Shown here: positions 8,281-17,465 of the stretch, piece after piece
How positions within the stretch are numbered: position 1 is the stretch's first letter
Layout: each line of letters begins with the position of its first letter
Origin: WHTI01 sp963826105
GTDB taxonomy: Bacteria > Actinomycetota > CADDZG01 > WHSQ01
DNA: 64,000 bases
NCBI GenBank assembly: GCA_963826105.1
Contig: CAWGWA010000013.1
Location: forward strand, 372,001 to 436,000
Reading direction: 5' to 3'
The notes under the pieces: generated by a model
Seen by the model: only the letters and a program-made list of their open reading frames with translations
Told to the model about the DNA's origin: nothing
Databases searched by the model: none
Translations under genes and position numbers: made by a program

Positions 8281-9099
8281 TTGACATCGGCCCCGGGACG
8301 CAATCTCACGCAGGCGGTCGTCACCGCCCTCGTTCTCCTCGCGCTGTTACTCGGTGCCGTCGCTAGCGGTCCCACCGCGTTCTTCTGGCTCGCCGCGCTC
8401 GTCGTCGCGCTGGCCGGTCTCGAGCTGTTCATCGCCCTGAGGGAAGAGGGCAAACGAACGGTGACGTTCATGGGTCCGCTCGGTGTCGTCACCCTGATGT
8501 CTGCCGCGTACTTCCGACCACGGGAGATCGGGTACCTCGTTGCCGCAGCGGCCGTGCTGGTGGCTTTGACGTTCATCCTTACCCTCCGGCCGAACCGTGG
8601 ACCGGCCCCCGCGACCGACATCGCCTGGACCGTGCTCGGGGTCTTCTGGATCGGGGGCGGAGGCGCGGGCGCAGTGTCGATGCTCACGCTTCCCGATGGA
8701 GTAGTCATCTTGCTCGCGCACGTTCTGACCACCGCGGCCGATGACATCGGTGCGTTCTTCGCAGGAACCGCGCTCGGGCGGCACAAGATGGCGCCGTCGA
8801 TCTCACCGGCGAAATCCTGGGAGGGATTCGTCGGCGGCTTCATCGCTGCGCTGATCGCGGGGGCCGGCTTCGGTTCCTTCATCGACGCGCTGGGGACGAC
8901 TCACGGTCTTGCTATCGGGGCCATCATCGGGTTCCTCGCCCCGGCCGGGGACCTCGCCGAATCTCTCGTGAAGCGAGAGCTCGGGATCAAAGATTCGGGG
9001 AGCATGCTGCCGGGACACGGCGGGATGCTCGATCGGCTCGATGCGATCCTGTTCGGCGCTCCGCTGGTGTTCCTCTACCTTCACTTCGCAGTTCTCTAG
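8281..9099 (+). CDS. cdsA: Phosphatidate cytidylyltransferase
   Basis: CdsA makes CDP-diacylglycerol from phosphatidic acid and CTP at the membrane. The 272-residue protein has about seven to eight hydrophobic helices and the family signature near its C-terminus: SPAKSWEGFVGGF, then GDLAESLVKRELGIKDSG, then LPGHGGMLDRLDA. The proposed start is TTG at 8281. It lies between frr and dxr, the canonical cdsA-dxr-rseP arrangement. Its product feeds the PgsA enzyme encoded at 33.2 kb. Confidence 0.95.
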   Translation: MTSAPGRNLTQAVVTALVLLALLLGAVASGPTAFFWLAALVVALAGLELFIALREEGKRTVTFMGPLGVVTLMSAAYFRPREIGYLVAAAAVLVALTFILTLRPNRGPAPATDIAWTVLGVFWIGGGGAGAVSMLTLPDGVVILLAHVLTTAADDIGAFFAGTALGRHKMAPSISPAKSWEGFVGGFIAALIAGAGFGSFIDALGTTHGLAIGAIIGFLAPAGDLAESLVKRELGIKDSGSMLPGHGGMLDRLDAILFGAPLVFLYLHFAVL

Positions 9100-9129
9100 G
9101 CAAAACGCTCACCGTGTGACAATCATCCA

Positions 9130-10254
9130 GTGACCGAGATCAAGAACGTCGTCGTTTTGGGCTCCTCCGGCTCCGTCGGGCTTCAGGCCCTCGAAGTCAT
9201 CCGTGAGCACCCCGATCGCTTCCGCGTGGTGGGACTCTGCGTTGGTAGCGATACGGGGACTCTTGAAGCTCAACTGCGAGAGTTCGATCTCGATCGCGGG
9301 GGCGTGGGAGCCGAGGCGGCGACCGAACTCGCAGCTCTCGACGAGGCCGACGTCGTGCTCAACGCGATCGTCGGGGCCGCGGGCTTGGGAGCGTCGCTTG
9401 CCGCGCTGTCCTCGGGCAAGGTCCTCGCGCTCGCCAACAAAGAGAGCCTCGTGGCCGGCGGAGAACTGTGTCTTGCCGCCGCGGCCGCCGGAGGCGGCCG
9501 GGTTGAGGCGGTCGATTCCGAGCACGCCGCCATCGCTCAGTGTCTCGCGGGTCGAGACCTACAGACCGTCGAGCGGATCATCATCACCGCGTCGGGAGGG
9601 CCGTTCCGAACCAGGGCTTCGCTCGACGATGTGACCCCCGACGAGGCGCTTCGCCATCCGACCTGGACGATGGGCCCCAAGATCACGATCGATTCCGCAA
9701 CCCTGATGAACAAAGGTCTTGAGGTGATCGAGGCGCACTTCCTATTCGGTTTCTCCTACGACCAGATCGATGTAGTTGTGCATCCGCAGTCGGTCATCCA
9801 TGGGATCGCCTGCTTCGTCGATGGCTCGGTGCTCCAGCAGGCCGGCCCACCCGACATGAAGATCCCGATCCAGGCCGCGCTGTCGTTCCCCGATCGGATC
9901 GGCGGAGATGCCGAGCGCATCGACCTCGCGTCGATCGGCTCGCTCGACTTCGAACCGGTGGATCGAAAGAAGTTCCCGGCCCTCGACCTTGCGTACGAAG
10001 TGGGGCGCAAGGCTGCGACTTACCCGGCGGTGCTCAACGCGGCGAACGAGATCGCGGTCGAGGCGTTCCTCGAGGGGCGGTTGAAGTTCACCGACATCAC
10101 CCGGGTGATCGAAGAAGCCCTGTCGACCCACGACCCTCTCGATGCGACCGACCTGGGCTCCGTGCTCGAGGCGGACGCCTGGGCTCGTGCCGAAGCCGTT
10201 CGATTGGTCAACGCGGCAGCGGTCGCCGGAAGTCCCGCCGGAAGTTCGCTATGA
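9130..10254 (+). CDS. dxr: 1-deoxy-D-xylulose 5-phosphate reductoisomerase
   Basis: Dxr (IspC) performs the first committed step of the MEP isoprenoid pathway, NADPH- and metal-dependent. The NADPH-binding loop GSSGSVG is at residues 11-17; NKESLVAGGE, DSEHAAIAQCL, TLMNKGLEVIEAHFLF and the PQSVIHG loop follow, covering metal and substrate residues. At 374 residues it is slightly shorter than the E. coli enzyme but complete. Start is GTG 9130. The ispG gene two positions downstream belongs to the same pathway, and the stop overlaps the rseP ATG. Confidence 0.97.
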   Translation: MTEIKNVVVLGSSGSVGLQALEVIREHPDRFRVVGLCVGSDTGTLEAQLREFDLDRGGVGAEAATELAALDEADVVLNAIVGAAGLGASLAALSSGKVLALANKESLVAGGELCLAAAAAGGGRVEAVDSEHAAIAQCLAGRDLQTVERIIITASGGPFRTRASLDDVTPDEALRHPTWTMGPKITIDSATLMNKGLEVIEAHFLFGFSYDQIDVVVHPQSVIHGIACFVDGSVLQQAGPPDMKIPIQAALSFPDRIGGDAERIDLASIGSLDFEPVDRKKFPALDLAYEVGRKAATYPAVLNAANEIAVEAFLEGRLKFTDITRVIEEALSTHDPLDATDLGSVLEADAWARAEAVRLVNAAAVAGSPAGSSL

Positions 10255-11441
10255 GTCTCGGGATCTTCATCTTCATCTTTGCGATCCTCGCGGTCGTGAT
10301 GATCCACGAGTCGGGACACTTCTTCAGCGCGAAGTACTTCAACTTCAAGGCGACCCAATACTTTCTGGGGTTCGGGCCAACGATCTGGTCCACGCAGCGC
10401 GGAGAGACCGAGTACGGGATCAAGGCGCTTCCGCTCGGCGGCTTCGTGAAGATCGTCGGGATGAACCCGTACGAGGAGATCCCCGAGGAAGACCTCCCGC
10501 GCTCCTATCCCAATAAGCCCGCATGGCAGCGTGCGATCGTTCTGGTCGCTGGCTCCGCAACCCACTGGGTCGTCGCGTTCCTTCTCCTGACAGTCGCGTT
10601 CGCGGCGATCGGTTATCCGACCGGCAACGCGACGACCACGATTCAGAACATCACGTCATCTCTGGATGGTGAGGTAACGCCGGCGGCCGACGGTGCCTTG
10701 ACCCCCGGCGACGAGATCGTCGGGATCGAGGGCGTGCCGGATGGTGGGGCCGATACCTGGGTCGAGATCCGAGCGCACATCCAGGGACACCCCGGCGAGA
10801 CCGTGACCTTCGTCATCGAACGTGATGGAGACACGAGGACCGAGGCGATCGAGCTTGGCACCGGGTTGTTCGATGACGATGGGACGATCGTCGACTACGC
10901 GCCGCCTGGCGAGGACGTAAGGGCGCCAAGCGAGGGCGAGACGATCGGCGGATTCCTCGGCGTCTCTCCGGAGCCCGAGTACAAGAGGGACTCGATCCTC
11001 GGAGCGATCGAGCGCGGGGGGAGCGAGACGTGGCAGCTCACGTACCTCTCGTTCAAGGGCATCGGGACCGTGTTCGGAACGGTCTTCGACGGCGACTTCT
11101 GGGCCCAGGTGTCCGGCTCTCAAGAAAGAGACCCCCGAGGGGCACTCGGGTTGGTGGGGGCCGGGAAGATCGCCGGAGAGACGGTGCAGCAGGGCCAGTA
11201 TCTCGATCTGATCGGGATGATCGCGGCGTTCACGGTGTTCATCGGGCTGATGAACCTCCTCCCGTTGCCGCCGCTCGACGGCGGGCATCTGGCGATCCTG
11301 GCCTACGAGAAGATCACCGGCCGCAAGGTCGACATCCGCAAGACGATCCCGGTCGCGGCCGCGGTCATCTCCTTCTTCGTGATCCTGTTCCTGGCGGTCC
11401 TCTACCTCGATATCGCGCACCCGATCCAGACGCCCTTCTAG
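10251..11441 (+). CDS. rseP: Site-2 zinc metalloprotease RseP/MucP
   Basis: An intramembrane protease of 396 residues that cleaves anti-sigma factors or signal-peptide remnants. The zinc motif HESGH is at residues 19-23 within the first transmembrane helix; the second metal motif LPPLDGGHL is near the C-terminus. Between them is one PDZ domain (roughly 130-200) with the GDEIVGIEG loop. Four transmembrane segments are expected. It overlaps dxr by 4 bp (ATGA), giving the conserved dxr-rseP-ispG operon. Substrate cannot be told from sequence. Confidence 0.95.
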   Translation: MSLGIFIFIFAILAVVMIHESGHFFSAKYFNFKATQYFLGFGPTIWSTQRGETEYGIKALPLGGFVKIVGMNPYEEIPEEDLPRSYPNKPAWQRAIVLVAGSATHWVVAFLLLTVAFAAIGYPTGNATTTIQNITSSLDGEVTPAADGALTPGDEIVGIEGVPDGGADTWVEIRAHIQGHPGETVTFVIERDGDTRTEAIELGTGLFDDDGTIVDYAPPGEDVRAPSEGETIGGFLGVSPEPEYKRDSILGAIERGGSETWQLTYLSFKGIGTVFGTVFDGDFWAQVSGSQERDPRGALGLVGAGKIAGETVQQGQYLDLIGMIAAFTVFIGLMNLLPLPPLDGGHLAILAYEKITGRKVDIRKTIPVAAAVISFFVILFLAVLYLDIAHPIQTPF

Positions 11442-11469
11442 CGCGCCCGTCCACCTAGACTGGACACAT

Positions 11470-12663
11470 ATGGTCGAGATCACGCACGAACGACGAAAAT
11501 CCAGGCTGATCCACGTCGGGAAAGTTCCCGTCGGGGGCGATTCGCCGATCTCGATCCAGTCGATGACCACGACCAAGACCGACAACATCGACGAAACCCT
11601 GATCCAGGTGCATGCACTAGCGACCCAGGGGGCCGACATGGTTCGGGTCGCGGTGCCGCACGAGGGCGACGCCAAGGCGCTACCGACGATCGCACGGGAG
11701 GGCGGCGTGCCGATCATCGCCGACATCCACTTCTCGGTTCGCCTGGCGATGATGGCGATCGAGGCCGGCGTCCACGGCCTGCGCCTCAACCCCGGCAATA
11801 TGCGAAACCCCAAGCACATCAAGGAGGTCGCCGAGGCCGCCAAGGAGCGCGGGATCCCGATCCGCATCGGCGTCAACGCCGGAAGCCTCGACAAGAAGCT
11901 GGTCGAGAAGTACGGGCGACCGACCGCGGAGGCGTTGGTCGAGAGCGCGCTCTACGAGATCTCGCTCCTCGAAGAGCACGGGTTCCGGGACATCAAGGTC
12001 TCGGTGAAGCACCAGAACGTGCCCGAGATGATCAACGCGTACCGGCTCCTGGCGGCGCAGACCGACGTGCCGCTGCACCTTGGCGTGACCGAGGCCGGGA
12101 CCCCGAAGCAAGGGATCGTGAAGTCGGCGATCGGTATCGGCACGTTGCTGGCCGAGGGGATCGGGGACACGATCCGCGTGTCCCTTACCGCCGACCCGGT
12201 CGAAGAGGTCAAGGTCGGCAAGCAGATCCTGAAGACCCTGGGACTGAAGGAGGACGGGTTCGACTTCGTCGCCTGTCCGTCATGTGGCCGGGCGGAGCTC
12301 GATGTCTTCGAACTCGCCGGTCAGGTCGAGGCCCGGATCGAGAAGATGGACCTGCCGCCGATGCAGATCGCGGTCATGGGCTGCGAGGTCAACGGTCCGG
12401 GTGAAGCTCGGGACGCCGATATCGGGATCGCGGCCGGCCCGGGACGGGGATTGCTGTTCTCCAAGGGCAAGCAGATCGGCTGGGTGCCTCACGACCGGCT
12501 CGTCGATGCATTGATCGAGGAGGCCGAGAAGGTGGCCGCCGAGATCAGGGCTTCGGGCGCCGGGGGAGAGGGAGGACGGGACGGTGGGGTGACCGTCCTG
12601 AAGGGTGCGGGACGGAGACAGGACCCCATCGTTCCTATCGGGATGGGGCCCCCGGGCGACTAG
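11470..12663 (+). CDS. ispG: 4-hydroxy-3-methylbut-2-en-1-yl diphosphate synthase
   Basis: IspG (GcpE) is the [4Fe-4S] enzyme of the penultimate MEP-pathway step. The 397-residue protein has the TIM-barrel start (VGGDSPISIQSMTTTKT), VRVAVPHEGDA and GLRLNPGN, and the cluster-binding C-terminal domain with CPSCGR and MGCEVNGPGEA. The last 35 or so residues are a Gly-rich extension. Start is ATG 11470. The TAG stop at 12661-12663 lies in a CTAG shared with the stop of the opposing bL37 gene, so no intergenic space separates the two. Confidence 0.97.
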   Translation: MVEITHERRKSRLIHVGKVPVGGDSPISIQSMTTTKTDNIDETLIQVHALATQGADMVRVAVPHEGDAKALPTIAREGGVPIIADIHFSVRLAMMAIEAGVHGLRLNPGNMRNPKHIKEVAEAAKERGIPIRIGVNAGSLDKKLVEKYGRPTAEALVESALYEISLLEEHGFRDIKVSVKHQNVPEMINAYRLLAAQTDVPLHLGVTEAGTPKQGIVKSAIGIGTLLAEGIGDTIRVSLTADPVEEVKVGKQILKTLGLKEDGFDFVACPSCGRAELDVFELAGQVEARIEKMDLPPMQIAVMGCEVNGPGEARDADIGIAAGPGRGLLFSKGKQIGWVPHDRLVDALIEEAEKVAAEIRASGAGGEGGRDGGVTVLKGAGRRQDPIVPIGMGPPGD

Positions 12664-12746
12664 CCCTTGCGGCCCGCGTTGGGTCGTTTGCCGTGGTTCG
12701 CCTTGTTCTTACGCCGTGCCCGGCGCTTGCGGCCCTTCTTCGCCAT
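12660..12746 (-). CDS. 50S ribosomal protein bL37
   Basis: A 28-residue, extremely basic protein reads from the minus strand: it starts MAKKGRKRRARRKNKANHG and ends KRPNAGRKG. The pattern MAK(K/R)GRK(K/R)R...ANHGKRPN is what I recall for bL37, the small actinobacterial large-subunit protein first seen in mycobacterial ribosome structures. A textbook ribosome binding site (GGAGGAG) lies 2 bp upstream of the ATG. The gene is too short for routine ORF calling. It converges on ispG, the two stops sharing one CTAG. It supports an actinobacterial origin. Confidence 0.85.
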   Translation of the reverse strand: MAKKGRKRRARRKNKANHGKRPNAGRKG

Positions 12747-12845
12747 CTCTCCTCCATCTGTTACTCTGGTTAACCGTTGTGAGCGCCGTAGTCTAGGCGC
12801 GAATTCGAACGTTAACAGGCACGCTAGCTGGGACTATCGGAAGGG

Positions 12846-12867
12846 AAGCCCCTCAGAGGAGGGGCTT
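12846..12867 (+). terminator. Hairpin in the rimP leader (attenuator or intrinsic terminator)
   Basis: A perfect 9-bp stem, AAGCCCCTC, loop AGAG, GAGGGGCTT, is followed by AATTTA and then the rimP ribosome binding site GAGGAGG. This terminator-like hairpin directly ahead of rimP-nusA-infB resembles the rimP leader hairpins of other bacteria, where NusA or premature termination may autoregulate the operon. The T-rich tail is short. It could simply end a transcript initiated upstream. Confidence 0.6.
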
Positions 12868-12885
12868 AATTTATGAGGAGGTCGG

Positions 12886-13359
12886 ATGGGCGCTCTCGAG
12901 GAGGTCAGGGACCTCGCCGAGGCGGTTGCTCGACGGCACTCCTTACGTTTGTGGGATGTGGAGATGACCGGTCGGGGAGGATCCTCGGTCCTGAGGGTCT
13001 TCGTCGATGCCGATGACGGGGTCGATCTAGACACCGTCGCGACGGTCGCCGACGAGCTCTCGAGGGCCCTGGACCTGAAGGACCCGTTCGATACTCGCTA
13101 CACGCTCGAGGTGTCTTCGCCAGGGCTGGAGCGCGCGCTTAAGGAACCAGAGCATTACAGGTTGTCAAAAGGCAAGGAAGTCACGATCAAGACGAAGGAG
13201 CCGGTGGTTGCGAACAGCAACCGCGTCGACGGGGTCATAAAGGACCTCGATGACTCTGCGGTGCAGATCGAAACGAAAGAAGGCGTGGTTGCAGTGCCGT
13301 TCGGGTCGGTCAAGACGGCGCGAACGGTCTTCGAATGGAAGGGAAAGGACAAGCGATGA
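12886..13359 (+). CDS. rimP: Ribosome maturation factor RimP
   Basis: RimP assists 30S assembly. The 157-residue protein has the N-terminal alpha/beta domain (LRLWDVEMTGRGGSSVLRVFVDADDGVDLD, in part) and the TLEVSSPGLERALKEPEHYRL signature, then the C-terminal SH3-like domain. Length is normal. It is the first gene of rimP-nusA-infB, 18 bp beyond the leader hairpin, with GAGGAGG upstream of ATG 12886. Its TGA overlaps the nusA ATG. Confidence 0.95.
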   Translation: MGALEEVRDLAEAVARRHSLRLWDVEMTGRGGSSVLRVFVDADDGVDLDTVATVADELSRALDLKDPFDTRYTLEVSSPGLERALKEPEHYRLSKGKEVTIKTKEPVVANSNRVDGVIKDLDDSAVQIETKEGVVAVPFGSVKTARTVFEWKGKDKR

Positions 13360-14429
13360 AGATCCCCATGGATTCACTGAGGGAGCTCGAGCGTGAGCGT
13401 GGGATCTCCTTTGAAACGGTCGTCGAAGCGATCGAGAAGGCACTCGCGTCCGCATACCTCCGGATGACCAATGCCGATGAGACCCGTGGAGCCCGAGCGG
13501 TCATCGAGAGAGAGTCCGGTGACGTCAAGGTCTTCGCGCAGGACATCGAGGTCGACGAAGAGAGCGAAGAGATCACCGTGCTGAAGGAATGGGAGGACAC
13601 ACCCGAGGACTTCGGCCGGATCGCCGCGCAGACCGCCAAGCAGGTCATCCTCCAGCGACTGCGGGAGGCCGAGCGTGACATCACCTTCGGTGAGTACTCC
13701 GGTCGCGAGGGCGACATCGTCACCGGCATCGTCGAGCAGCAGGATCACCGCTACACGATCCTCGACCTCGGGAAGGTCGAGGCGCTCATGCCTCCCTCCG
13801 AGCAGATCCCGCACGAGCGCTACGAACACGGTGCTCGCCTAAAGGCATACATCGTCGAAGTGAGAAAGTCATCGCGCGGTCCTCAGATCATCGTGTCCCG
13901 TACGCACCCTGGGTTGATCAAGCGTTTGTTCGAGCTTGAGGTGCCCGAGATCCTCGACGGCGTCGTCGAGATCAAGGGAGTCGCCCGGGAGCCGGGCCAC
14001 CGCTCCAAGGTCGCCGTCGTATCGAACGACCGGAACGTTGACGCGGTCGGCGCGTGTGTGGGCTCCAAGGGATCGCGCGTGCGCATGGTCACGAACGAGC
14101 TCCACGGCGAGAAGATCGACATCATCCCCTGGACCGAGGACCCGGCGGAGTTCGTCAAGAACGCCCTGTCCCCGGCCAAGGCGAAGGACGTGCAGCTCCA
14201 GGAGGACGGGCAGACCGCCCTCGTCGTCGTGCCCGACCACCAGCTCTCGCTGGCGATCGGTAAGGAGGGGCAGAACGCCCGCCTCGCGGCCCGTCTGACG
14301 GGGCTTCGGGTCGACATCAAGTCCGAGGCACAGATGCGCGAAGCGGCCGCTGCTGCCGCCGCACCGGAGGAGCCCGCAGAAGCAACCGAAGAACCGGTGG
14401 CCGACGAGCCCGCCGCCGAAGAGGTCTGA
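13356..14429 (+). CDS. nusA: Transcription termination/antitermination protein NusA
   Basis: NusA binds RNA polymerase and nascent RNA, controlling pausing and termination. Residues 1 to about 105 are the N-terminal polymerase-binding domain (MDSLRELERERGISFETVVEAIEKA, in part), then S1 (EGDIVTGIVEQQDHRYTILDL), KH1 (VSRTHPGLIKRLFELEVPE) and KH2 (GACVGSKGSRVRMVTNELHGE; LAIGKEGQNARLAARLTG). The tail is Ala/Glu-rich and lacks the C-terminal repeats of gammaproteobacteria. I chose ATG 13356, overlapping the rimP stop, rather than upstream in-frame ATG 13335. The usual ylxR gene is absent between nusA and infB. Confidence 0.96.
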   Translation: MKIPMDSLRELERERGISFETVVEAIEKALASAYLRMTNADETRGARAVIERESGDVKVFAQDIEVDEESEEITVLKEWEDTPEDFGRIAAQTAKQVILQRLREAERDITFGEYSGREGDIVTGIVEQQDHRYTILDLGKVEALMPPSEQIPHERYEHGARLKAYIVEVRKSSRGPQIIVSRTHPGLIKRLFELEVPEILDGVVEIKGVAREPGHRSKVAVVSNDRNVDAVGACVGSKGSRVRMVTNELHGEKIDIIPWTEDPAEFVKNALSPAKAKDVQLQEDGQTALVVVPDHQLSLAIGKEGQNARLAARLTGLRVDIKSEAQMREAAAAAAAPEEPAEATEEPVADEPAAEEV

Positions 14430-14466
14430 GCGGTACGAATAGGATTCAGGACGAGGAAAGGAATGC

Positions 14467-16791
14467 ATGGCGAAGCCCAGGGTCCACGAGGTAGCTAAAG
14501 AACTCGGGCTGTCATCGAAGGAGGTTCTCGCTCACCTCGAGAAGATCGGGGAACCGGCGACGAGCCACGCCTCCACGCTCGAAGACGACGTGGCCGACAA
14601 GGTCAGGTCCGCACTCGGCAACGGCAGCCAGACGAAGAAGAAGAAGACGACGGCCGCCAAGGCTGCGCCGAAGAAGGCCGCGCCCAAGAAGACCGAACTG
14701 CGAAGAAGACCACTGCGAAGAAGACGACAGCCAAGAAAGACCAGCGGCTCCGGCGAAGGCCGCTCCGGCCAAGAAGGCTCCGGCCGCCAAGAAAGCGGCG
14801 CCTCCCAAGGCCGCTGCTCGGCCAAGGCCGCTGCTCCCAAGGCCGCTGCTCCCAAGGCCGCGCCCAAGAAGGCTGCTCCCGAGCCGAAGGCCGAAGCACC
14901 GGCTCCCGCTCCCAAAGTTGCCCCGGCTCCCAAGCCCGCAGCCAGCAACCCGAGCCGGTACAAGAGGCGGCCCGCCCCCGAGCCCGAGCCGCCCCCGAGC
15001 GAGCCGACGCCCGCCGCGGCCGCGTCCGACGACTCGATCCTCAAGGTCCATCGTGGGATCACCGTCCAGGACTTCGCCGAGCGCGCCGAGGTATCGGGCC
15101 AGGAGGTCGTGAAGATCCTGTTCGCTGCCGGGGAGATGATGACCGTCACCCAGTCGATGAGCGACGAGGCGATCATGCTCGCGGCCGAGGAACTGGGCGT
15201 GAAGACTCAGATCGTCGATCCGGGCGAGGACGAGGCCGAGGTCGATGAGTCCCTCGCCGAAGAGGACGAGGGCGTCGTGTTCGTCGATCGTCCGCCGGTC
15301 GTCACGGTCATGGGTCACGTCGACCATGGGAAGACCTCGATCCTCGACGTGATCCGTCGGGCCGACGTCGTTTCCGGCGAGGCCGGTGGCATCACCCAGC
15401 ACATCGGTGCGTATCAGGTGCACCGGAGCGGGCGCGAAATCACATTCATCGACACCCCGGGTCACGAGGCATTCACCAAGATGCGAGCTCGTGGCGCGCA
15501 AGCGACCGACATCGCGGTACTCGTGGTCGCAGCCGACGACGGGGTCAAGCCGCAGACGATCGAAGCTATCGACCACGCGAAGGCGGCCGGCGTCCCGATC
15601 GTCGTTGCGGTCAACAAGATCGACAAGGAAGGTGCGGACCCGACGCGGGTTCGCCAGCAGCTCTCCGACTACGACCTCATGCCCGAAGAGTGGGGCGGCG
15701 AGACCGTCTACGTCGACGTCTCCGCGAAGAAGTACGCAGAACATCGACCAGCTGCTCGAGATGATCCTGCTCACCTCCGACGTGCAGCTCGACCTCAAGG
15801 CGAATGCCGAGGCGCTGGCAGCGCGGGATCGTGATCGAGGCTCATCTCGACAAGGGCCGGGGCCCGGTTGCCACCGTCCTGGTTCACCGCGGCACCTTGT
15901 ACGAAGGTGATCCCATCCTTGCAGGCGCCGCATGGGGCCGCGTGCGAGCGATGCTCAACGAGAACGGTAAGAGCGTCGAGAAGGCCAGTCCCGGCCAGCC
16001 GGTTCAGATCCTGGGCTGGCAGTCGGTTCCCGATGCCGGAGACGAGTTCCGTGCGCTCGAGGACGAGCGCGAGGCCCGCGAGATCGCCTCCGAGCGCGAG
16101 CATCACAAGCGCGAGGCCGAGAACGTCTCGCAGCGCGCGACCTCCCTTGCCGGGCTGCTCGCGGCGACGCGCGAGGGCGAGATCCCCGAGCTCAACGTCC
16201 TCCTCAAGGCGGACGCACAGGGTTCGGTCGAGGCCCTCGACGGACAGTTCAGCCAGCTTGGACCAGTCGATGGTCAAGGTCAACGTGCTCCGCAAGGGCG
16301 TCGGCGCGATCACCGAGAACGACGTGACCCTGGCGGAAGCCTCGGACGCGATCGTGATCGGGTTCAACGTCGTGCCGACGGGACAGGCTCGCAAGATGGC
16401 GGAAGAGGCCGGGGTCGACATCCGCAGCTACCGGGTCATCTACCAGGCGGTCCAGGAGATCGAGAGTGCGGCCAAAGGTCTTCTCGGTCCCGAGCTGCGC
16501 GAGGTCCCGATCGGACAGGCCGAGGTACGGGCAACGTTCAAGGTTCCGAGGGTCGGCATCGCCGCCGGTTGCATGGTCACCGAGGGTGTCATCCGGAGGA
16601 ACTCCAAGGTCCGGTTGGTGCGCGACGGGACCGTCGTCTACGAATCGACCATCTCCACCCTTCGTCGTTTCAAGGATGACGTCCGCGAGGTCGCCGCCGG
16701 CTACGAATGCGGTATCGGCCTCGAGAACTACCAGGACTACAAGGAAGGCGACACCATCCAGGCCTTCGAGGTCCAGGAAATCGCTCGATAG
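14467..16791 (+). CDS. infB: Translation initiation factor IF-2 (multiple frameshifts)
   Basis: IF2 is the GTPase that recruits initiator tRNA. The IF2_N domain (KPRVHEVAKELGLSSKEVLAHL) is followed by a Lys/Ala/Pro-rich linker, a second IF2_N-like segment, and the G domain with GHVDHGKTS, DTPGHEAF and NKID. Domains II-IV continue to IQAFEVQEIAR at 16791. The protein is broken by indels: three within 14690-14825 in the repetitive linker (frames 1-0-2-1), then near 15737, 15820 and 16260. All conserved blocks are present in order, so the living gene is almost surely intact and the breaks are sequencing errors. Confidence 0.93.
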
Positions 16792-16802
16792 TCGCCTAGG
16801 GC

Positions 16803-17105
16803 ATGTTCATCGGCCTCGGTCGCTACGAGCTGTTCCTTCCGACGAGCGAATCGCTGAAGGACAAACGCCGGGTGCTGAGGTCGGTGACGATGGTGGTGAA
16901 CAAGAAGTTCAGCGTCTCGATCGCCGAGGTGGATCACCAAGGTCTGTGGCAACGCGCCGCCTTGGGCGTAGCGTGTGTCTCCGGATCGATGGACCACTGC
17001 CATCAGGTCCTCGACGAGGTCGAACGCACGATGGAGAAGGTCGCCATCGAGGGAGCCGAGATCGTCGACCGACAACGACATTTCATCGCACTGGAGGATC
17101 TGTGA
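16803..17105 (+). CDS. YlxP/DUF503 family protein
   Basis: A 100-residue protein with the family's FIGLGRYELFLPTSESLKDKRRVLRSV opening (in part), then KKFSVSIAEVDHQGLWQRAALGVACVS (in part) and a C-terminal amphipathic helix. DUF503 proteins sit almost invariably between infB and rbfA; their role is unknown, though a link to ribosome maturation is suspected from context. Start ATG 16803 lies 11 bp after the infB stop, and its stop overlaps the rbfA GTG. Confidence 0.9.
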   Translation: MFIGLGRYELFLPTSESLKDKRRVLRSVTMVVNKKFSVSIAEVDHQGLWQRAALGVACVSGSMDHCHQVLDEVERTMEKVAIEGAEIVDRQRHFIALEDL

Positions 17106-17465
17106 GTCAAAGGACCGAGAAGGTCCAGAAGGTCGCCAAGGAGATCCTTGGCGAATCCATCCAAGCCTTGAAGGATCCGCGCATCGGATTCGTGACCGTC
17201 ACCGCGGTCCGAGTGACGCCGGACCTCCGGAGCGCGCCGCGTCTTCGTCTCCGTGCTGGGGACTCCCGACGAGCAGAAGGAGACCATGGCCGGGCTCGAA
17301 AGTGCCAAGCCGTTCCTCCGCTCCGAGATCGGCCGGGGTGTGCGCCTCCGCTACCTACCGGAACTGGTCTTCCACCGCGACGAGGGACCCGAGGTCGCCG
17401 AGCGCATCGAGGAGATCCTCCACAAGATCCACCATCCGAACGAAACCCCGGAGGACGACGAGTGA
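17102..17465 (+). CDS. rbfA: Ribosome-binding factor A (frameshifted near 17235)
   Basis: RbfA matures the 30S subunit by acting on the 5' helix of 16S rRNA. The N-terminal KH-like half is in frame 2 from GTG 17102 (RTEKVQKVAKEILGESIQAL; DPRIGFVTVTAVRVTPDL). The second half (RVFVSVLGTPDEQKETMAGL; LRYLPELVFHRDEG; EEILHKI) is in frame 0 to the TGA at 17463-17465. One extra C in GCGCCGCGTC explains the switch. The gene overlaps ylxP and nrnA by 4 bp on each side, so it must be translated as one protein. Confidence 0.9.

Noticed and set aside
14467..16791. Programmed ribosomal frameshifting in infB and other genes.
   Set aside because: Too many sites, both directions, no slippery heptamers or stimulatory structures, and mostly located at short G/C runs; sequencing indels are simpler.
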